Positions 21,601-30,600 of a stretch of 64,000 nucleotides of DNA are shown here, in pieces. The translations under genes were made by a program, and so were the position numbers. Below the pieces are notes generated by a model. That model saw only the letters and a program-made list of their open reading frames with translations. It did no database searches and had not been told where the DNA came from. The stretch's first letter is position 1, and each line of letters opens with the position of its first letter. The DNA is taken from assembly GCA_029339195.1 (NCBI GenBank), contig JAPTJF010000196.1, positions 1 through 64,000 of the forward strand, read 5' to 3'. This DNA is from Micractinium sp. NFX-FRZ. Taxonomy: Eukaryota; Chlorophyta; Trebouxiophyceae; Chlorellales; Chlorellaceae.

Positions 21601-24600
21601 GGCATGAGTGCTGCTGCGATACCAGGCGGAGGGAGGGAAACACTTCCCGGACAAGCACTGCGCCGCTACCACCTCGCGCTGCGCCACGCCACCCATGTGA
21701 GGCAGCAGGCACCCACCGCGGGTCCAGGCCGCCCATCTTGGGCGTCAGCCGCTCCAGCAGGTTCTTCCAGTCCTGTGCGCAAGGGAAGGCCCGGAGTGGA
21801 AGAGAGGGAGGCCCAGTGTTCAGACGGACAGTCAGTGGGCGAAGTGCACAGCGCAACGCTGTCAGGAGCAGGCCAATGGCACCCCACCACCCAACCTGGC
21901 ACACCCGCCCGGGTGTGTACACACAGACAGCACCCACCTGGTCGTACGCTGAGCGCAGCCACTGCATCACGCTCACGCCATCCTCATTCTCGCGCATCAG
22001 GTCGGACATGCCCTGGAGGGGAAGGAGGGAGGAGAGAGGCGGCCACGGCGCAGGTCAGCACCATGCCGGCGGCGTGGGAGGCAGGCAGGCCGGCATGCAG
22101 CACAACCACACCGCAACACCCCACCCACCAACGCCGCCTTTATAGGGCCTCTCCGATTAGACACCCTCACCGCTGCCGAGTTGGGGTCCATGCCAAAGTG
22201 GCGGGCCACCGAGGCGGCGTTGAGCGCATAGATGACGTCCTCCTCGTAGTGCGGGGTCAGCGTGTTCCAGCTCAGCATCTCCTCAATGCTGGGCGGCTTC
22301 TCCTGCAATGGCGGGATACACCAGGGGGCGGACACATGTGAACAAGTAAAAGGAAGGGTTCACAGCTTTGCATCCCGGCATGCGCAGGAAGGCAGGCAGG
22401 CGCCAGGCACATGCTGAGCGGTCTGTACAACACGATTAGCCAGCCGAAAAGTAGTGACTGAGCGGTCTGTACAACACGATTAGCCAGCCGAAAAGTAGTG
22501 ACACCTAGCCACTCCCAGCCATCCTCCCGCAGGCGCACCAGCGTGGGGTTCTTGAGCGAGCCGGCAAAGACGGAGAGCACGCGCTGCGCCTCCTCGCCGC
22601 GCGGCTGCGCCATCTTGGCGCTCGTCTCCAGCATCTTGATCACCTGCTTGATGACCTGCAGACCAGAACACGAACACAGGTACAGTGCAAAGCACTCGTC
22701 AGGGTGCAGCAGCTCTTGACCTCAGCATCTGGAACCACCACTTGCATGGTCCCTCTGTCGCCCAGTTCATCATGTATTCACGCCCACGTCGCCGTTGCGA
22801 CTTACCTTTAGCAGGCAGCGCTTGCTGGGGGTGTCGGGTGAGTCAGCGTAGAGCATCTCCAGCCCCGCCTCCTCCCCTACAAATGAGCGCCAGTTGTCCT
22901 CGCTCATCAGCCTGCTCCCCTTGTCCTCCATCACCTCGCTCAGCACCTGGGGAGGCGGCGCAGGAGGGAGGCGGGAGTGCTGGGCCGTGAGCAAGGGCAT
23001 GCGGGTAGGTGGACAGACAGGCAGAGCACGATGCGTGGTTGGGTTGGGTTGGGGGGCGGGGAAGAAAGGAAGGAGCGACAACGGCAGCTGGGCATGTACA
23101 AGGATGCACAGGTCCTGAAGGGAAGACAAGCAAATCACAGCCTGCCGAGCTGCACCAGGCATGCACGGATGTGGGCAACGGCCAATCTGGGAGCGCACCT
23201 GCAGCACCTCCTGCGCGCGGCGGTGCATCTGGCGCCCGGCGTCACGGTCGCCCTCGTTGCGCGGCCCGCGGGTGTGGGTGGACACCACCGCCTGCCCAAA
23301 ATAGAGAAGACATACCAAACATTCGTCAGAAGCAGGCCAGGCCATGGTGAAAAGCAAACAGTGGGCAGCAATCCCATTGCCACCCTGCGTGGCAACATTG
23401 CCTGACATGCAGGGCATTCACACTGCCGAGCCATATACCCCAAACCCCAACAAGCTGGCCACCTGCCTCTGCTTATTGTTCTAGAACCGTGCAGAGTCGT
23501 CAACCCTGCCACTGCTCCTGTACTCCTGCCAAACCACACACCGCCCCGTTTCCTGCGCTCACCTCTGCCTCCTTCTTCACGATGCTCAGCAGCTTGGTGA
23601 TGCAGCCGCGCACGCCCATGGCGGAGTTGAACCTGGAGGCGGGAGGGGGAGAGATTGCGAGGGACAGGAGGCAGAACAGGTCAGGTATTAGGGTTGGTCA
23701 GTCAGGCAGATGGATGTGCAGAGCCAGACAGGCAAATAGGCAGAGCCGGGCGAGCAGGCAGCGCGTGTGGGGTGAGCAGGCTGATGGGTAGCACGGCACT
23801 TGCGGGAAGGCGCCAAACCACCCTTGGGGTTGCCCCCACGCTGTCCCTCTCAATACGTAAGACCCACTCAACTCCTCTCCAACTCCTCTCGCCCCCAACC
23901 TGCACAAATTTCTCACCGGTTGCGCAGCATTGCCTCGTCAGCTGCCTTGCTCGTCAGGCTCTGCAGCTGTTTCAGCAGCTTCACAATCTCGCCCACACCG
24001 GAGGTGCGCGCTGTGGGGCGGGGCGGGTGGGCAGGCAAGGTGGGGAAAGGCAGGTCAGGCAGGCAACCGCAAGGCGGGGGCACGCAGAGGAGGCAGGGGC
24101 AAGGCTGGCTCTTTGTCAAGCACATGTGACGCACCGCTACGTGGCGCTGTCAAAAACGAAACAAGAGGACGCTCATACCCCCTCCATGCTCAATCAGTCC
24201 CCTCCCCAGCCCACTCACAGGCGCGGTGCTCCACAGTCTTGGGGCGAGCCAGGGGCACAAAGCGCAGCAGCACCTCAGCCTGCTCCCGTTGGACCACGCC
24301 CAGCTGCAGGAGAGAAGGAGCAGGGTGTTGTGGGTTTGTGTGCTGTTTCAATCCCTAATAATACTCCCAGTAGACCACGTCCAGTTGTGCACGGCGGGGC
24401 ACATGCATAGGCCCAGACGGCGTGCGGAGAGGGGAGCGGGGGCAGCGGCTGCCAAATGCCTCTGGGCGTTGCCAGCCCTCCCGCCCAGCCCCTCAAGCAT
24501 GGAGCCTGCGGCTAGCGTCTCCCCTGTAGCATGGCCACCGCCCACCACCTCGCCCTCACTTGCCCGGACGCTGCCCCTTGCCTGCTTGAGCAGCCACAGG

Positions 24601-27600
24601 GCGAGGCTGCGGACCTCCTTGTCGCCCCTCGCCTAGCCGCTTGCTGGCTAGTTCCACCACCACCACCACCACACACCACACCCAACCACCGTGTGCTCCC
24701 GCCCACCTGCATGAGCAGCCACACCATGAGGCTGCGGATCTCTGTGAGCGCCACCTGCTGCGCCGTGTTGAGGCTGGGGCTCTCCAGCGCCTTGCTGATC
24801 TGGCCGCCGTAGAAGAAGATGGGCATCATGAATGGGCGCATGCCCTCCAAGATCTGAGGAGACCAAGTCGTATTGAAGGAGTGGGGGTGACAGAGGTTGG
24901 TATGCAGAGGCGCACACCAGGGACGGCAGAACAACATTGCATGATACGACCAGGTTGCCGTGCGGTATGTGTCACGCCAGGTCCACCGCCCGCCCCACCC
25001 ACATCCTTGCGAAGCAGCAGCCTCACGTCAATGCTGCTGTCGATGTCCAGGTGCACGAAGACCAGGTTGTCTCGCTCCACATCCGACACCAGGTCCACCG
25101 CGCGCAGCTCCTCCACGATGGCATTCCACACGTCGCTGAACACCAGCCACATCGCCACGCGGTCGTCCTCAAAGTAGCCCAGGGCTGCGGGGTGGAGGGG
25201 TACGTGGGCACGGTTTCAGTTTGTCGGCAGATATAGGGGAGGCGGAAGGCACAGCGAAAGTGTGGATTGTCCTCAAGGTAGCCCAGGGCTGCGGGGTGGA
25301 GGGATGCAAGGTCAAGGATCATATACGGAGCAACAGGCTTGATTTTGGCTGTCGGACCCAGCATAGGCCTCCTCCCCCCCATAGACCAGGGTCCTGCCCT
25401 CCCACAATCTCCCACTCTGCGCTGTCTCCTGTCACCCTCGTCCTGTTAGGCCCCCCTCACCCTTGTCCGCCTCGCTCTTCTTCACCATCTCCTGCGTGTT
25501 CTGCAGCAGACGCTCCGTGTGGCTCAGCCGGTTGCGGTCCAGGGCGCGCTTTGCATTGAGCGCATTCAGAGTGTCCTGCGAGGGGGTGGGAGGGGAGGGG
25601 AGGAGGGAGGAGGTCAGAGGAGGCAGGCCAGTGTGCGCCTGGTGCGATCACCTTCATAGCCCGCTGTGAGGTACGGGGTTGGGGAGGGAAGCGTGGAGGC
25701 AGGCGAGCAGACTGCCGTGGAAGGGAGCAGGCAGAGGGACAGCTGCATTGGTGCCCACACGTGAGAGGGGAGACCTGCAAACTCCCCACCGGGCGCCCCA
25801 CGGCTCCCCCACTCCGACCTGGTTGACGTGCACGCCAGGCATGGCATACTCGGTGCCACCGCGGCGCGGCACCGTGCCGACGCCAGAGGACAGGCGGTCG
25901 ATGGCACTGCAAAGCCAGCGAGGCGGGGGCAGGAGGAGAGGTGAGCAGGCGCGGCCAGGAGGGGAGGGAATAAAATGGGTGGCGGGGCAGGTGGCAGCTA
26001 GGCTGGGCAAGCTACCAGCTGCAGGTCCCCAACTGTGCCCGACCTCCGCCCAGTCCCAGCCCAGCTGAGCTTCCTCTGCCATGCGCCACCCCTCCTACCA
26101 CACACCCCACTGCCCGCAACCCCCTCACTTGTACAGGTTCTCCTTGCCCCTCTGGCTGGTGCAGGCATCCCACCAGCGCTTGGGGGCCTTGTGGAAGGAG
26201 ATGACCACCTCCTGCAGCGCAGCATGGGGTGACAGGCAGCACGTCAAACCATGACCGCTTGGGAGAACTAAGAAACAGCAGGGCATTGCAGGATGCTGGG
26301 TGGCGCCAGCAGCGGGCCCTTCAGCCAGCAATGGCTGATGCGACATGCAGATAGGCAGGCGGGCAATGTGCCGTTTCCCCGCTTCAGCCTGCTGACTCCA
26401 GCTCGCCACAATGGGCGGCCGCACCCCAGGCCCGCGGTGGCTGTGATACAAGGCCGCCACCCGCCCACCCAACCCCTGCCCACCTGGAATGTGGAGATGG
26501 AGCCCAGGTTGAGCTGCACGATGCCCTTAAGGGCGCCAAACACTGCCATCATGATGAGGTAGAAGACCTGCAGGTAGAGATGGACAGAAGAGGTGGAAGA
26601 CGGGGTGGGGGTGAGGGCGGAGGTGGGTGGCCGGGGCAGAACGAGCACAGGCAACTGCGTGCTGAGACTCTGCCCGCCCGCCTGCCTCCCTCTTGCTGTC
26701 TTGTCTACCGTACCCACTGCCACATTCACAACCTTCCAACCTGCCCTTTTCTGCACCACAAAAAACTCCTCTCCGCCACCACAATAACCACCGCCCGCTC
26801 CCCACCTGGCAGTCGTTGAACATGACGATGAAGGAGGGCAGGCAGCGCACGATGACCAGCAGGATGTCTCCGTCTGCCGCCGAGTGCGACTGCTGCTGCC
26901 CCAGGAACAGCCCCTCGTCGCCCTGCTTGGCGGCCAGCCAGCCGTTGCCCCACAGCGCAATGACGGGCTTGTACAGGGGCTGCATGAGCGCGAAGTAGTC
27001 AAAGGCGAACTTGGCGCCCAGGGTGCACACCCAGAAGAGCAGGTTGGAAAAGAAGTTGTCCCAACCGGTCTGCGGAGGGGCAGGGGCGGGAGGGGTGGAT
27101 GAGCGGGTGAAGAAAAGAGACGGAGGTTGAGGGTGAGGTCGCTCCAGCAGCTGCTGCGCCTGCCCGCGCACTGCCCATCAAGAGGGCACTTTTAAGCAGG
27201 CAATCTGATGTGCCGCCCCACCTTCATGTGGTAGGGCGCCAAGTACTCCTGCGCCACGGGGCGCGCGCTGGACGCCCCGATGCGCTCCAGCAGCCAGATG
27301 AATGGGGCCCAGCCCGCGCCGCAGGAGGAGCGCGGGTCGCGGCGCCAGCGCCGCAGCTTGGCTGCCAGCTCGTTTGAGAGGGAGATGCAGTAGCCGTCGC
27401 GGGTGGTGATGATGGCGTGGGCGACCACCAGGGCGGCGTAGCCGGCGCAGACGTACCAAAAGATGGGGAAGGAGAAGAACTTGGTGATCTGCGGGGCATC
27501 AGGGCACAGCCAAGGAGAGGATAATGTAGTGCCAGAGGAAGGGGAAGGGAAAGCTGGCCGGTGGTCATTCGCCAGAAACCACAAGAAAGGAGGGACGGAG

Positions 27601-30600
27601 CAGGAGGGGAGGGCTTGTGTTGTGTTGCATGGGGAGAAGCAAGACCACAGGCCACTCATGCAGCACACTCCCCATCTGCACCACTTCCCATCAGGTAGAA
27701 TTCCGGAAGCCCCGGCCACACACTGAGCCAACCGCACATCTACAGTACAACTCTCCTCCTGAGACCCACGCACCTGCGCCACCAGAGCCAGGTAGAGCAC
27801 CGCGTTGATCGCGATCCAGTCAAGCAGGCCGCGGGCGTAGCGCCGCCAGAAGGGGCTGCCCAGCACCTTCTGACCCTTGACTGCAGGCGGTTGGCAGGGA
27901 GGAAGGGGCAGGGTGGGGCGGGAGCAGGACTAGGCAAGGGGGGTGCGGCATGGTCAGAGCGGTGGCTTGAGCACTGAGGGCTCAGCTGTTGCCAGCCAGC
28001 GCAATTTGCCACTCCCCCCCACTTTTGCCAGCCGCCGCTGCCCATTTGCGCAGGAAGGGAGCGCTGGGTGCTGGCGCACACACCACAAAGCCCTCTGCCC
28101 TACTCACACAGAGAGCGGTGGGCGCAGGCGCCCTCAAGCTGCTCAATGCAGAAGGATCAGCACAGACGGCTACCGCTCACACCATTGGCGCCCTTGCCCA
28201 AGCAGCAAACTCACACAGGGAGCGCTGGGTCCATGCGCCCGCAAACTGCTCGATGAGGGAGAGCAGGGCGTGGTCCAGCGCCACGGAGCAGAGGGCGTAG
28301 TAGTTGCCGCGCTTGAAGGTGGCGTCCCAGGCCCACACCAGGACGGCCATGAAGTGGAACTCCAGGATGAGGAAGGCCCACACGCGGTAGAAGGTGCTGC
28401 AAGAGAGGTGGCAGAAAAAAAGTGGCAGAAAAAGGTGGTGAGGCAGAAGGAGGGAACCTTGGCGGGGTTGCAGGCGGGTGCACGGCACGCGGCACCACCA
28501 GCATGCACAGAGCAGCAGCTGCAGGGCAGGGCAGGCGCAGCATGCAGTGAGTGCACTGTTCCCCACGCCCACCGCCCCTGCACAGGTGTCGGCCTCACCG
28601 GTACATGGTGAGCAGGGAGCGGCGCTCCACAAAGGTCTTGCCAAACACAAAGCGGGACCACCAGTCGCGGGCGCTCTTGGGGTCATACTCCACCCGGGCT
28701 GGAGGGGCGCCAGGGGCCTCGCCGTTGGTCCCTCCGTTGCCTGCAGCAGACAGGGGAGTGGGGATATGTGTCAGAGGGCAGGCTGGGCGGCAGGGGCCTC
28801 GCCACTGGCGCCTCCGTTGCATAAGTTGCCAGAACCTGTGGGGCGCGGACTGCAGGGCTGCAGCCAAATCCTGTACTGGAGGGTGCTGCAGGGCCCGCTC
28901 CCCCTGCTTTCACTGTCCAACTAGAGTGCCTCCAGTCCCACTGCAACTGTCTCTTTGCCTGCAGGGCACTGTCGACAACACTGCCGCCCTTCCCTGAAGG
29001 GGGCGTTGCCGCCTCGATGCAGATGCCGCCCCTGCCCCCACCCTGCCCCCACGCTTACAAACCCCATCCAATCCTGGGTGCATTGACCTGTGGAGCTTAC
29101 GCACCTGTGGAGGGCGTGGCGATTTCAATCGAGACGTTGCCCACGGCGATGAGGTTGGAGTAGAGGTCGCGGGGGACGCGCATCGCGCGCGTGCGCTTGT
29201 CCCACTGCACACCCAGCCGGCCCAGCGTCTGCAGGCAGGGGTGTGGCGGTGTATGGGGTCAGCAGACACAATATTGGGGTATGATCAAGCTGCAGAGCAT
29301 GTTGCGCACATCCTGCCTTTTCTCGGATGAACGCACCCTGCTCACATGCCTCTCCATCCACGGGCACATTCTTCAGCTCACAGTGCATCCCCCCAACCCT
29401 GCGCCAGGTCAGCCTAGCACACACATGAATGTCCCTTGCCCACCCCACCTTGTGCACCACGTCTGGCACGCACAGGCTCTCGTTCACGTCATCGTACGTG
29501 GTGCGGCACCCAATCTCCACCTGGTGGTGTGAATGGAGAGGGAGTGGCAAGGGCTCAGCCAGAGAAAGGGGGGTGAAGGGGGGTGAACAGCCTGGCAATG
29601 GAGGCTGCCCGTGCCTTTTCGCCGGCCACGCCAGACGCCCCACAGCCCCGCTTGGTCCAACCCTGCGCCATTACATCCAGCAACCACAGCCTACACATAT
29701 ACAGACATGCATCAAACTCCCACCTTCCCTATCCAATGCCCCCACACCTTGTTGGTCCCCTTCTTGTCCACCTCGATTGCCAGGAAACTGAAGATGGGGG
29801 TGACGACCTACGGAAAGAATGGTTCACCAGCAGGTCAGGATGACGGGCGGGGAAGGCATTCAGAGGCAGGGGCCGGAGAGGGCAATATGGGCAGCGGAGG
29901 GGGGCTGCCAAAGCGCAGAGCAGCAACAGCAACAAATGGCCTGGAAAGGACTGAAACTTCATCGCCGCCCCTTCCGCTCACAAAAGTACACACATCACAT
30001 CCAGAAAGTCCACGAGTGCATGCAGGCAAGCACCTGTCGTTAAGGACATACAACCCCTCACCTTGCCCAGGAAGGCGCCCGAGTCTCCATACGCCACCAT
30101 CTCCGCCACCATGTTCACATCCCGCCCCCGCCCGCTGTCAATCAGGCCGCTGGCCAGAATCAGCTGCTTGGCGCTCTTGTGGATGGAGGTCTGATGGGGG
30201 GATGGGTGGGGGGAGAAGAGTAGGGGACGGGCAAGGGGATGAGCGCGAGGGGGGGGAATCAGTGGGTCATGAACAGGCGCCGGGAAGGTGCCCAGAGGGG
30301 AAGGCGGGTTGTGGGGCACCCCCATCGCACCCAGCCCCTGACACCTCCCGCCAGCTACTGCAGGCTACCGATTTTGAACCCTCTTCTTCATGTGCACCCT
30401 CCCTGGATCCACCAGAATGTGTGGATTGCTTCCCCCCCTGCACCTGCTTCCGCTGCACTCTCCACCACTGCACCCTTTCTCTGCACCCTCTCCACACGCC
30501 CAGCAGATGCTGCAAATGGCTTCCCCCCCTGTACCGCCTTGCTCCGCACCCCGGCCCCCACCCACCAGCTCCTGCGGGCTGCGCGCCTCCCCGTCCGACT

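Larger units (their letters stand above)
17930..26211 (-). other. Callose synthase exons 19-44: catalytic cytosolic domain
   Basis: Exons: 26129-26211, 25819-25906, 25461-25575, 25003-25184, 24707-24853, 24219-24303, 23917-24010, 23563-23632, 23199-23291, 22806-22946, 22539-22655, 22171-22302, 21938-22012, 21717-21772, 21467-21574, 21114-21255, 20675-20883, 20326-20434, 19928-20032, 19518-19642, 19231-19298, 19037-19092, 18766-18828, 18560-18600, 18251-18334, 17930-18081. Conserved blocks run from AFGSLKNP-type sequence through PPSIEEMLSWNTLTPHYEED to VSGGNGEQVMSRDVHRL. The donor of exon 29 was placed at 22539 because it joins NPTL to EKPPSIEE in frame. Exon 42 is only 41 bases. Confidence 0.88.

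Noticed and set aside
22503..22538. Extension of callose synthase exon 29 (VRLREDGWEWLG)
   Set aside because: An open frame exists, but the earlier GT donor at 22538 joins NPTL to EKPPSIEEMLSW in phase 0, exactly as in the family alignment.
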